8,865 bases of DNA from Candidatus Altarchaeota archaeon (GCA_015523055.1 WALD01000059.1:1-8865); one strand, 5' to 3'. Positions 1 through 5,938 are shown, numbered from the stretch's first letter. Notes: generated from the letters alone by a model not told the origin. Program-made: numbers and translations.

Positions 1-404
1 AACCTGTAACATTATCGCACCTGCAGATGGGAGTAGGAACTGGATATGGTACTATCAAAAAATATATAGACTTTATAAGATATATTCAGAGCATGCCAAA
101 ACTGGACATAGTCGCAGAATCAAGCAGAGCAAAGTTCGTTTCGATAGAGAAGTTGCCGGCGGGGGAGGACCTAGACTTCATGAGAGAGATGTATCCCCAA
201 CCAACAAAGGATCAAGAGATTCTAGTGAGTCTGCTTATGCTGAAGGATGTACCGCTAGATTCATTTAATAAGCGGGATCAGAAGATTCTCAAAAAACTGG
301 AGAGGGAGAAAAGCGTAACTATCAAAAAGGAAAAGCTTAATCTTACCTCTATTGGAGCTAAGATAGCCAGAGGAACGAAGAAGATTTACGGAATTAGGAC
401 TTGA
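1..404 (+). CDS. 3' fragment of an unrecognised protein, possibly a winged-helix DNA-binding protein
   Basis: The reading frame (codons starting at base 3) is open to the left edge and ends at TGA 402-404. About 133 residues are visible and the gene probably begins outside the window. The first ATG, at 27, has no SD sequence and interrupts what looks like continuous coding sequence, so I do not treat it as the true start. The visible N-terminal part (GVGTGYGTIKKYIDFI) resembles the recognition helix of a helix-turn-helix. The C-terminal half is Lys/Glu-rich and helical, ending in LTSIGAKIARGTKKIYG, a pattern common at the end of winged-helix domains. I do not recognise the family, so a regulator role is inference. 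There are no membrane segments or cysteine motifs. Its stop codon is immediately followed by the stop of the convergent rhomboid gene, with no spacer. Confidence 0.6.
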   Translation, partial: PVTLSHLQMGVGTGYGTIKKYIDFIRYIQSMPKLDIVAESSRAKFVSIEKLPAGEDLDFMREMYPQPTKDQEILVSLLMLKDVPLDSFNKRDQKILKKLEREKSVTIKKEKLNLTSIGAKIARGTKKIYGIRT

Positions 405-1016
405 TTATTGGAACCTAAACCCGTACCTTGGCCTCTCAACTCCTCCGACGCCATCTTTTTTATATTTATAGCCTATCAATGCCCCGGCTACCAGCCCTCC
501 GAGATGGCCCGGCCACGCAATTCCAGGCACGATAAAGGAATAAAGAAGCATAAATCCAAACACCGCCTTCCACATATCCATCGGGATTGGAATTGGAAAA
601 AGAAAGACCTGATTATATGGCCTGAGCATAGCAAGGGTTGCAGCGATTGCGAATATTGCTCCGGAAGCACCGAGAACGTAGACGCCGGGATTCAGGATTG
701 AATATATCAGGATGCTAAAGATACTTCCCAGGATACCTCCGGCAAAGAATACCTTCATCAGCCTCTTTTCACCTATAATGGCCTGGAGATATACTCCCCA
801 GAGGTAGATCCCAAGCATATTAAAGATCAGGTGGGTTACCCCAACGTGGGTGAATATACTGGTGATAAGCGTCCATGGAAGAATCAGAACCGTATTGGGG
901 CTCAGGGCAAGAAGCTCAACGACTGCTCTGCCCCCCACATGGATAGCCACAAAGATAAGAAAACATACTGCAATTATGGACTCAATGAAGCCAACATTTA
1001 TTCCAAAAATTCTCAT
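405..1016 (-). CDS. rhomboid-family intramembrane serine protease
   Basis: A 203-aa polytopic membrane protein with the rhomboid signature. The GASG motif at residues 116-119 supplies the catalytic serine (Ser118), and the HLGG motif at 171-174 supplies the catalytic histidine (His171). The conserved HxxxxHxxFN segment (His57, His62, Asn66) is the oxyanion-side motif before the first catalytic helix. About six hydrophobic segments are visible, matching the minimal six-helix rhomboid core. No extra domain is attached. Rhomboids cleave substrates within or next to their transmembrane helices, but the substrate here is unknown. The start (ATG 1016-1014) lies 8 nt after the sepF stop, which suggests one transcript. 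AAGG lies directly before the ATG, too close to be a normal SD, so translation may be coupled to sepF. All active-site residues are present, so it is probably active. Confidence 0.93.
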   Translation of the reverse strand: MRIFGINVGFIESIIAVCFLIFVAIHVGGRAVVELLALSPNTVLILPWTLITSIFTHVGVTHLIFNMLGIYLWGVYLQAIIGEKRLMKVFFAGGILGSIFSILIYSILNPGVYVLGASGAIFAIAATLAMLRPYNQVFLFPIPIPMDMWKAVFGFMLLYSFIVPGIAWPGHLGGLVAGALIGYKYKKDGVGGVERPRYGFRFQ

Positions 1017-1024
1017 CCTTTGAG

Positions 1025-1393
1025 TTAGCTTCCCCGGTGGACTATCCTCATTCCACCGGGAACTATCAGAATCTTCTCATCCGATATCTTGCCTATGTCC
1101 CCATCTGCATCAAGGCAGGCATCCCTCAGCTCTTTGACTATCTTCCTCAGGAGCAGCTTATTGTCCATAAGATTCCTTACATTCAGAACGACTATGTTGT
1201 CCTTCTCCAGTTCCTGTATAGCCTGGGCCAATCCTCCGCCCTCTCGATCAATATCCACCGGCTTTACATAAGTGATATCATCCCTTTCAATGATTTTACC
1301 CTCCCGTACGCTCAGATCATTAAGATACTCCTCTATATCTATCTCCTCCTCTTCCTCCTCTTCTTTATGTCCTAAAATCTTATTAAACACCAT
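1025..1393 (-). CDS. sepF: archaeal SepF-like cell-division protein
   Basis: A 122-aa protein with the layout of archaeal SepF. It has a short amphipathic N-terminus (MVFNKILG) that would serve as a membrane anchor, then an acidic linker with seven consecutive glutamates at 11-17. The alpha/beta core runs from about 40 to 118 and includes DNIVVLNVRNL (65-75) and GDIGKISDEKILIVPGG (98-114). SepF tethers FtsZ to the membrane at the division site in archaea that use FtsZ, and the core forms dimers. The start is supported by a good SD (GGTGAG) 6 nt upstream. The gene is divergent from cdc6 across a 237-bp spacer and lies 8 bp upstream of the rhomboid gene. Family assignment is by motif pattern. 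No ftsZ is visible here to confirm the partnership. Confidence 0.85.
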   Translation of the reverse strand: MVFNKILGHKEEEEEEEIDIEEYLNDLSVREGKIIERDDITYVKPVDIDREGGGLAQAIQELEKDNIVVLNVRNLMDNKLLLRKIVKELRDACLDADGDIGKISDEKILIVPGGMRIVHRGS

Positions 1394-1399
1394 TTTGAT

Positions 1400-1405
1400 C
1401 TCACC
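1400..1405 (-). promoter_or_regulatory. Shine-Dalgarno site of sepF
   Basis: The minus strand reads GGTGAG, then six bases, then the sepF ATG. This is one of the few clear SD sites in the window and supports the chosen start. AT-rich boxes lie just upstream (TTTTAATTAAG at 1407-1417 and TATAAT-like sequence near 1433-1438) and may hold the promoter. Confidence 0.6.
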
Positions 1406-1473
1406 ACTTAATTAAAAGGATTACTTAATAGATTATACTTCTTTGGTTAAAAAACAATCTGGTATGGAAAAGA

Positions 1474-1525
1474 GTAGATGACTTATTTGGAAGGGAGTTG
1501 CAGAGAAGAAAAATATTCAAAAATA
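1474..1525 (+). pseudogene. decayed duplicate of the 5' end of cdc6
   Basis: These 52 bases match 1634-1685 (codons 2-18 of cdc6 plus one base) without gaps at 45 of 52 positions, and all seven differences are transitions. In the matching frame it encodes VDDLFGRELQRRKIFKN, against VDDLFEKELQERRIFKN in Cdc6. It then diverges and stops 12 nt later. The nearest ATG (1464-1466) is out of frame: compared with cdc6, seven extra bases lie between that ATG and the GTAGATGAC. It is therefore a non-coding relic. The offset between copies is exactly 160 bp. It could be the remnant of a second initiator gene or of a local duplication. Confidence 0.8.
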
Positions 1526-1541
1526 GGGAGGGAGGCTAATG

Positions 1542-1551
1542 AGGAGGTGAT
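1542..1551 (+). promoter_or_regulatory. full-length Shine-Dalgarno sequence without an evident gene
   Basis: AGGAGGTGAT is a perfect complement of the usual archaeal 16S rRNA 3' tail. It has no start codon at normal spacing. An ATG overlaps its end (1550-1552) and opens a 19-codon frame ending at TGA 1607-1609. A three-codon frame (ATG 1539, preceded by GGAGG at 1531-1535) ends in a TGATG overlap with that ATG. It could be a leader peptide arrangement ahead of cdc6, or a relic belonging to the decayed copy. Confidence 0.3.
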
Positions 1552-1566
1552 GATTTCCAATATTGT

Positions 1567-1592
1567 TTCCCCCTTTTATCAACTTCCCCCTT
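1567..1592. repeat. pair of TTCCCCCTT direct repeats
   Basis: Identical 9-bp units at 1567-1575 and 1584-1592, 17 bp apart, upstream of cdc6. On the minus strand they are G5 runs flanked by AA, similar to the G-string that accompanies archaeal initiator binding sites. Confidence 0.5.
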
Positions 1593-1630
1593 GGATTTCA
1601 CCCACGTGACATTCAACCAAAAGATCAAAA

Positions 1631-2905
1631 ATGGTAGATGACTTATTCGAAAAGGAGTTGCAGGAAAGAAGAATATTCAAGAATATCTCAATTCTATCCC
1701 CACACTATGTTCCGGTGGAGCTTCCTCACAGAGAAAACGAGATAAGAGATCTGACAAGGATTGTCGCCACTGTTCTGAGGAATGAAAAACCAAACAATGT
1801 TTTCATCTATGGAAAAACAGGCACAGGGAAGACTGTTTCCGTGAAATACGTCCTCAAGAAACTGGAGGAATTCGTTCAGAATCCGAAGAAGAATTCCAAC
1901 AAGGTCATAGTAAGGGTCGTCTATATGAACTGCAAGATACGGAATTCCAAATACCAGATACTTCTGAAGATTCTGGAAAGTGAAACCTTGAACACCAAGG
2001 AACTGAAGAGCACTCCCCTGTCCAACAGGTCCGATAAAGGGTTGAAGGGCATGGACCCTGCCGACCTATACGAAAGGCTTCTGAAGGTCATCCAGGACAA
2101 CGGCCTTAATATCATAGTAGTTCTTGACGAGATTGATATGATAACAAAGGGTATGAATGATGTTGTTTATCTCCTGACAAGAATAAACGATGAGATAAAT
2201 TCCGGTTCTCTCTCAATAATAGGGCTCTCAAATGACATTAGATTTAAGAAAAGACTTGATCCCAGGAGTAAGAGCACTCTCTGTGAGGAGGAAAGGCTAT
2301 TCAGGCCCTATAATGCAATGGAGTTAAAGAGCATCCTGAAGCAGAGGGTAGCTGCAGGATTCCAGAAGAGGACGATAGACGATTCTGCCATCTCAAGGAT
2401 TGCGGCCTTTGCAGCTCAGGATGGCGATGCAAGATATGCCTTAAAACTGTTACAGAAGGCGGGGGAGATAGCACAGGACTCCGGAAGAGAGAGGGTTGAT
2501 GATGGTGATGTTGGAGAAGCAAAAAATGCGGTGGAGAAGGACATAATGGCCGAGGCAATAAGCACTCTTCCTGAGCATCAGCAGATCGTCATGTATTCAA
2601 TAGCGGCACTTGCATCACAGGGAGGCATATATAAGAGGCTTTCCAGGGTACGTAACGGCGACCTCTTCAGCGGTGAGGTGTATGAGGCTTATGAAAGCAA
2701 CTGTAATTCATTGAATAGAAGTCCAAGAACCATGAGGCAGTTTTCAGACTACCTCAACGAATTGGAAATGCTTGGTATGATTACACTAAGGGCATCAGGT
2801 AAGGGGGTGAGAGGAACGACAAGACTGATAAGACTTGGCTACCCCCCCAGGGAGATAAAGTCAATAATCCGGGACAGCCTCGGACTGGGTTCAACGACCA
2901 GCTAA
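1631..2905 (+). CDS. cdc6: Orc1/Cdc6 replication initiator ATPase
   Basis: A 424-aa AAA+ ATPase of the archaeal Orc1/Cdc6 family, which binds origin DNA and loads the MCM helicase. Visible motifs are Walker A GKTGTGKT (61-68), Walker B VVLDEID (163-169), sensor 1 IIGLSND (196-202, Asn201) and sensor 2 GDARYAL (265-271, Arg268). A lid domain follows and then a C-terminal winged-helix domain (about 305-424) containing the segment SPRTMRQFSDYLNELEMLG. The length is normal for the family and all ATPase residues are intact. The start gives the expected N-terminus. There is no SD immediately before the ATG and no clear TATA box at -25, so the promoter is not identified. The gene is divergent from sepF across the candidate origin and overlaps the convergent glycosyltransferase by 15 bp. 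Its first 18 codons are duplicated 160 bp upstream. Confidence 0.97.
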   Translation: MVDDLFEKELQERRIFKNISILSPHYVPVELPHRENEIRDLTRIVATVLRNEKPNNVFIYGKTGTGKTVSVKYVLKKLEEFVQNPKKNSNKVIVRVVYMNCKIRNSKYQILLKILESETLNTKELKSTPLSNRSDKGLKGMDPADLYERLLKVIQDNGLNIIVVLDEIDMITKGMNDVVYLLTRINDEINSGSLSIIGLSNDIRFKKRLDPRSKSTLCEEERLFRPYNAMELKSILKQRVAAGFQKRTIDDSAISRIAAFAAQDGDARYALKLLQKAGEIAQDSGRERVDDGDVGEAKNAVEKDIMAEAISTLPEHQQIVMYSIAALASQGGIYKRLSRVRNGDLFSGEVYEAYESNCNSLNRSPRTMRQFSDYLNELEMLGMITLRASGKGVRGTTRLIRLGYPPREIKSIIRDSLGLGSTTS

Positions 2906-3982
2906 TCGGTCATAGATTTCATTCAGTTTCTCAATGGTCTTCTCCAGCGAATGTTCCTTCACCGTCTCAAGACCATTCCTGATTAGCTCATCTCTGTTTT
3001 TATATGCCTTATCAATCAGCTGCATTAATCTCTTCAGGTCGCCCTGTTTATAGCAGTAACCATTCACACCATCCTGAATGGTATCCTTCAGTGCCAGGGC
3101 ATCTGCCCCGACCACCGGGGTGCCGCAGGCCATTGCTTCTAATGCTACAAGACCCTGGGTCTCAGCAGTTGAAGGAAATATAAACAGATCAAGGCAGGAA
3201 TAGAATTCAAGGAGTTCTTCTCTTGTTAGAAAGCCGATAAATTTCACATTCTTCTTCGCCCTGCTAATCCTCCGAAAGTGATCTTCAGCAGGTCCCTGTC
3301 CGGCAATCAGAATTTCTCCATCAAAATTATCAGCTATACCTATCAGGTCCTCTAAATGTTTTTCATAGCCAAAGCGACCGCAGAATCCTATGACCTTCTT
3401 TGCACTAATCCTGAATTTCTTCCTAAACGACTCTGTATTGACCGGTTTAAAGAAGTCCAGATCAATTCCGTTTGAGAGAACCGTAACCTCCTTCACACCC
3501 TTTCTAAGAAGCATGTCCCTGATAGAATTAGAGGGTACTGTAACCATATCGCAGGAATTCAGCAGCTTCCTCTCCCAGAGATTATAGAGTTTCATCAGAC
3601 CGGTCTGGATCGTTTTGTTCCGGGTTATATAACCGATGTAATGATCAGCCGGAGTATGATAGGTAAGTATTCTTGGTAGCCTGTATCTCTTTGAGACATA
3701 AAGGCCAGCTATGGCCATTGAGAACAAGCCATGGATATGAACTATATCCAGATTCTTCGCCCTTTTTGATATACCAAAGGGAAGAGCAACCTTATAGCCT
3801 TTATAGAACCTGAAATCCATGGAGCTGAAGGGAAATTCATCATGCTCTGGTCTGTAATGCCCCGCCGGATAGTAGATAAATACCTCGTGTTTCTCTCTGA
3901 GTCGTTCCTTCCATGCCTTTATGGTGAAGGTGACTCCATTGACCTGCGGGAAGTAGGAGTCGGTGAATATCCCAATCTTCAT
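2891..3982 (-). CDS. GT4-family (GT-B fold) glycosyltransferase
   Basis: A 363-aa retaining glycosyltransferase with two Rossmann-like domains. The N-terminal acceptor domain starts GIFTDSYFPQVNGVT (4-18), typical of lipid- or polyprenyl-linked sugar transferases, and contains the VHIHGLFS segment (81-88). The C-terminal donor domain has GRFGYEKHLEDLI (202-214; Arg203 and Lys208 are the usual phosphate-contacting residues). It also has the E-x7-E motif (Glu274 and Glu282) in ETQGLVALEAMACGTPVVG. This pattern resembles diacylglycerol glucosyltransferases and PimB-like mannosyltransferases, but acceptor and donor cannot be assigned. There are no transmembrane helices, so it is probably cytoplasmic or peripheral. 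The next glycosyltransferase gene lies 80 bp upstream, and a TATA-like box in that gap suggests an independent promoter. Its TGA lies inside the 3' end of cdc6. Confidence 0.92.
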   Translation of the reverse strand: MKIGIFTDSYFPQVNGVTFTIKAWKERLREKHEVFIYYPAGHYRPEHDEFPFSSMDFRFYKGYKVALPFGISKRAKNLDIVHIHGLFSMAIAGLYVSKRYRLPRILTYHTPADHYIGYITRNKTIQTGLMKLYNLWERKLLNSCDMVTVPSNSIRDMLLRKGVKEVTVLSNGIDLDFFKPVNTESFRKKFRISAKKVIGFCGRFGYEKHLEDLIGIADNFDGEILIAGQGPAEDHFRRISRAKKNVKFIGFLTREELLEFYSCLDLFIFPSTAETQGLVALEAMACGTPVVGADALALKDTIQDGVNGYCYKQGDLKRLMQLIDKAYKNRDELIRNGLETVKEHSLEKTIEKLNEIYDRLAGR

Positions 3983-4006
3983 GCCATTAAACTATTCTAT
4001 TACGGG

Positions 4007-4014
4007 TTAAATAT
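4007..4014 (-). promoter_or_regulatory. TATA-like box of the glycosyltransferase starting at 3982
   Basis: The minus strand reads ATATTTAA with its near edge 25 nt before the ATG. There is no SD between them, which fits a leaderless archaeal transcript. It lies in the 80-bp gap between the two glycosyltransferase genes, where nothing else is apparent. Confidence 0.4.
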
Positions 4015-4062
4015 CCTGTAGATTTATGTTGGAGAGCAAGACTCCACTGTCTGAGCCGTCGC

Positions 4063-5052
4063 CTATTCCAGAAGCCCAGAGTATATCTCTTTGAGTTTTT
4101 TACCCACCCTCTGAAGAGAGTGCTCCCTTGACATAGTGTAGGCGTTCCTGCCCAGTTTGTTCCTCAGTTTCTCATCCTCCATCAGTATCCTCAGCTTCTC
4201 CTTAAAATCCTTATCGTTCCTGGCCTTTAGACAATTAACTCCATCTTTGAGCCATCCTTTGTAGACCGGCAGGTCTCTTACTATAATGGGCATCCTGCAG
4301 GAGCTTGCCTCCAGAAGAACTATGCCCTGATTTTCACAGTAGCTTGGAAACAGAAAGATATCCGAGCCGGAATATGCGGATACAATGTCCTTTATGAAAT
4401 TTATAAGAATGAGGTTACCGGGCGCTTTCTTGAGCAGCCCGGCAATGGAGGGATCCTCCATCCTCTTATATCTCCTGCCGACCCAGACGAATTTATTGGG
4501 AAGTCTTTTAGCAAGATGGATAAAGGTCGAGATCCCTTTCCTCCGGAAGACATGACCAACAGAGAGGGGGGTAATTGATTCAAGCTCAAATTCCACTCTA
4601 AATTCCCTTCTCTTTCTTTTAGAAAATTTAAATCTTTCTGTATCTATACCATTGCTTATCGGGATTATGGGAACCGTGACCCCTGCCTTCTCCAGCACGC
4701 CCTGCGTATACTTTGAAGGGCAGAGAACGACATCGGCATGATTGTAGTAAAAAGTCAGGTATCTCTTGAGTAGAGGTGCTATAAGGTTACTGAACCTGTA
4801 GCTGTTTCTGAAATCATCAGCAGTAGTATGGGCATGCATGATGACCTTCTTCCCTCTTTTCTTCATCTTTTTAGCAACCCTGAAGGAGTTCAGGCCTATG
4901 GAATTCGTATGCAGGATGTCGAATTCATCCTTCAGGTCGCTGGTGTATTCCACATCATTCAGCTCCAGCGCCCTTCTCTGGTTCTCTATTGCTGCCCCGA
5001 TTCCACTCCTGCGCAGTTTTGATTCCAGTTCAAGATAAAGACATACTCTCAT
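4063..5052 (-). CDS. second GT4-family glycosyltransferase
   Basis: A 329-aa GT-B glycosyltransferase, shorter than and clearly diverged from its downstream neighbour. The N-terminal domain carries SGIGAAIENQRRALE (16-30) and HAHTTADDFRNSY (73-85). The donor domain has SNGID (133-137), VGHVFRRKGIS (165-175), and the E-x7-E pair (Glu240 and Glu248) in ENQGIVLLEASSCRMPI. The ATG overlaps the stop of the small zinc-knuckle gene by four bases (ATGA), so translation of the two is probably coupled. With the downstream gene it likely builds a glycan on a lipid or surface carrier. The sugar and acceptor cannot be read from the sequence. It has no membrane segments, and its length is slightly below the usual 350-400 residues of the family. 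Confidence 0.9.
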   Translation of the reverse strand: MRVCLYLELESKLRRSGIGAAIENQRRALELNDVEYTSDLKDEFDILHTNSIGLNSFRVAKKMKKRGKKVIMHAHTTADDFRNSYRFSNLIAPLLKRYLTFYYNHADVVLCPSKYTQGVLEKAGVTVPIIPISNGIDTERFKFSKRKRREFRVEFELESITPLSVGHVFRRKGISTFIHLAKRLPNKFVWVGRRYKRMEDPSIAGLLKKAPGNLILINFIKDIVSAYSGSDIFLFPSYCENQGIVLLEASSCRMPIIVRDLPVYKGWLKDGVNCLKARNDKDFKEKLRILMEDEKLRNKLGRNAYTMSREHSLQRVGKKLKEIYSGLLE

Positions 5053-5192
5053 CTTTCGTAATTCATTCCCGATAAGCAGATCTTACAGACCCCCCGTTCG
5101 GTCATGCACGAAGGACATACTCTTCTTCCACAGAGTTTGCAGCTCTGAAGTTCTGCTACTCTGCCACAGATATCACATATACCCCGGGCCAT
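5049..5192 (-). CDS. 47-aa protein with four CxxC zinc knuckles
   Basis: A small complete frame (ATG 5192-5190, TGA 5051-5049). It holds eight cysteines in four regularly spaced CxxC pairs: C6/C9, C18/C21, C26/C29 and C36/C39, with segments CDICG, CKLCG, CPSCM and CKICL. Such spacing binds two zinc ions, as in double zinc ribbons or RING/B-box-like cross-brace folds. The last codons overlap the glycosyltransferase start in an ATGA, which is strong evidence that this is a real gene translated together with it. It may be a protein- or nucleic-acid-binding adaptor, but no specific function can be claimed. There is no clear SD. The hairpin-rich 5222-5466 region lies directly upstream on the same strand and could be its leader. 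Confidence 0.85.
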   Translation of the reverse strand: MARGICDICGRVAELQSCKLCGRRVCPSCMTERGVCKICLSGMNYER

Positions 5193-5216
5193 GGCATAGA
5201 TATAAGTATCTTAAGG

Positions 5217-5239
5217 ATAAAGAACCGCAAAATCGGTTC
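5217..5239 (-). terminator. terminator-like hairpin before the zinc-knuckle gene
   Basis: On the minus strand GAACCG (5239-5234) pairs with CGGTTC (5227-5222) around a 6-nt loop and is followed by TTTAT. It lies 25 nt before the zinc-knuckle ATG. It could end an upstream RNA or act as an attenuator. Archaeal termination depends mainly on T-runs, and this one is short. Confidence 0.3.
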
Positions 5240-5280
5240 ACGCTTTGGCGCACATCAGCCCTTCGGGGCTGAGTGCACCA

Positions 5281-5310
5281 TGAATTCCCCGGCTAATCGC
5301 AGAGGAATTC
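5281..5310. repeat. 30-bp hairpin-forming direct repeat, copy 1
   Basis: Identical to 5376-5405 over 30 bp. It is bounded by GAATTC at both ends. On the minus strand GAATTCCTC pairs with GGGGAATTC (one U-G) around an 11-nt loop. Confidence 0.9.
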
Positions 5311-5375
5311 AACTGGATTACTCCCTCTTCGCCCAAGAGTTATAATCGGCTCAACAACACTTGAATTCCGGCTGG

Positions 5376-5405
5376 TGAATTCCCCGGCTAATCGCAGAGG
5401 AATTC
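5376..5405. repeat. 30-bp hairpin-forming direct repeat, copy 2
   Basis: Perfect second copy, 95 bp from the first. A shortened related unit (TGAATTCC followed by GGCT) precedes it at 5362-5373, suggesting local duplication and deletion. Confidence 0.9.
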
Positions 5406-5481
5406 CTGGGTCTGTCAGATAAGGGTTCTCCATACTAACCCGGGGGAATTATGCTGAGTTAGACCCTTACACCCAGAGGAA

Positions 5482-5904
5482 TCACGAAGCCTTCCGAAAC
5501 TCCACTTCTTTCGGCTCCACATTCACCCTCGGCAGCCTTATCGGGGCCGGAAGTCTCAACTTTTTCGAAATGTCAAGAGACTCCAGAAGGGACTCCCTTA
5601 TAATCGCGGTGGAAATCTCCTTCACCGCCCTGGAATCCAGCTCAAGTTTGTCTCCCTTATCATTCACAGTCCTGTCAAGGTCAGAATCCTGATACCAGAG
5701 GCTGCCCTCCATTTCAATCCTGCCAAGAGAGGGTTTGTAGCTTATATCAAACTCAAAATTCACCCTGAGATAATCGCCCACCCGTTTATCCTTCTCCCGG
5801 GTCATAGACGCTATCTTGAAATTCGAGATTACCTCCACATTCTTCGCATTATTATCATTTCTTATTCCCGATATTTTCCCAAGTCTGAAGTTTACTATTG
5901 TCAT
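5482..5904 (-). CDS. conserved-type soluble protein, possibly a SecB-like chaperone fold
   Basis: A 140-aa soluble protein with no signal peptide or cysteines. A beta-rich N-terminal half (segments YLRVNFEFDISYKPS and RIEMEGSLWYQDSD) is followed by a long helix (AVKEISTAIIRESLLESLDI) and a short basic and proline-rich tail (RLPAPIRLPRVNVEP). This order (antiparallel strands, then a long helix, then a proline-containing loop before the final segment) resembles the export chaperone SecB and its archaeal relatives such as M. jannaschii MJ0357. I make that link from memory of the fold pattern and hold it weakly. The start has an AGGT SD 7 nt upstream and a TATA-like box 23-33 nt upstream. argC ends 34 bp upstream on the same strand. 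The hairpin region begins 16 nt after its stop. Confidence 0.75.
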   Translation of the reverse strand: MTIVNFRLGKISGIRNDNNAKNVEVISNFKIASMTREKDKRVGDYLRVNFEFDISYKPSLGRIEMEGSLWYQDSDLDRTVNDKGDKLELDSRAVKEISTAIIRESLLESLDISKKLRLPAPIRLPRVNVEPKEVEFRKAS

Positions 5905-5926
5905 ATTTTTACCTATTTGATTGAGG

Positions 5927-5937
5927 ATTAAAATATA
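5927..5937 (-). promoter_or_regulatory. TATA-like box of the SecB-like gene
   Basis: The minus strand reads TATATTTTAAT, 23-33 nt before the ATG at 5904, just beyond the argC stop. It suggests that the gene has its own promoter although it follows argC closely. Confidence 0.45.
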
Positions 5938-5938
5938 C

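Larger units (their letters stand above)
1394..1630. other. divergent intergenic region, candidate replication origin
   Basis: This spacer between sepF and cdc6 has an AT-rich left part (about 1394-1460), which could be an unwinding element. The right part (1553-1612) holds two identical TTCCCCCTT repeats (1567-1575 and 1584-1592), the palindrome CAATATTG (1558-1565) and the palindrome CACGTG (1603-1608). Archaeal origins commonly sit next to orc1/cdc6 and contain origin recognition boxes with a run of G or C. The C5 runs resemble that element, but I see no full textbook origin recognition box. The cdc6 5' relic also lies here. Calling it an origin is inference from position and repeats. Confidence 0.4.
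5222..5466 (-). ncRNA. candidate structured RNA or structured leader with six hairpins
   Basis: No convincing protein gene occupies this region, but six inverted repeats fill it. They are: 6 bp at 5222-5239; about 15 bp with a tetraloop at 5246-5280; two identical 9-bp hairpins at 5282-5310 and 5377-5405; 5 bp at 5325-5339; and a nested element at 5408-5466 (GGGTCT/AGACCC outside, TCAG/CTGA next, GGGTT/AACCC inside). The minus-strand RNA is favoured. In both repeat hairpins and in the 5246-5280 stem, positions that would be C-A mismatches on the plus strand are U-G wobbles on the minus strand. The last hairpin is also followed by TTTAT in that direction. One point favours plus: the tetraloop reads UUCG there. 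I cannot match it to a known archaeal RNA (tRNA, 5S, SRP and RNase P do not fit). It may instead be the 3' end of the SecB-like transcript or the leader of the zinc-knuckle gene. Confidence 0.45.

Noticed and set aside
408..1375. Plus-strand frames at 408-701, 831-1028 and 1037-1375
   Set aside because: They are antisense to the rhomboid and sepF genes, which have clear family motifs. The products show no recognisable domain.
5193..5221. CTTATATC before the zinc-knuckle gene as its TATA box
   Set aside because: It lies only about 8-15 nt before the ATG, so transcription would start inside the gene.
5222..5300. tRNA or tRNA-like gene suggested by GGTTC and stable stems
   Set aside because: No acceptor, D, anticodon and T arms fit in order on either strand.
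5281..5405. The two 30-bp repeats as a minimal CRISPR array
   Set aside because: Only two full copies, a 65-bp interval that itself contains a partial repeat unit, and no cas genes or leader. A CRISPR spacer would be shorter and unrelated in sequence.
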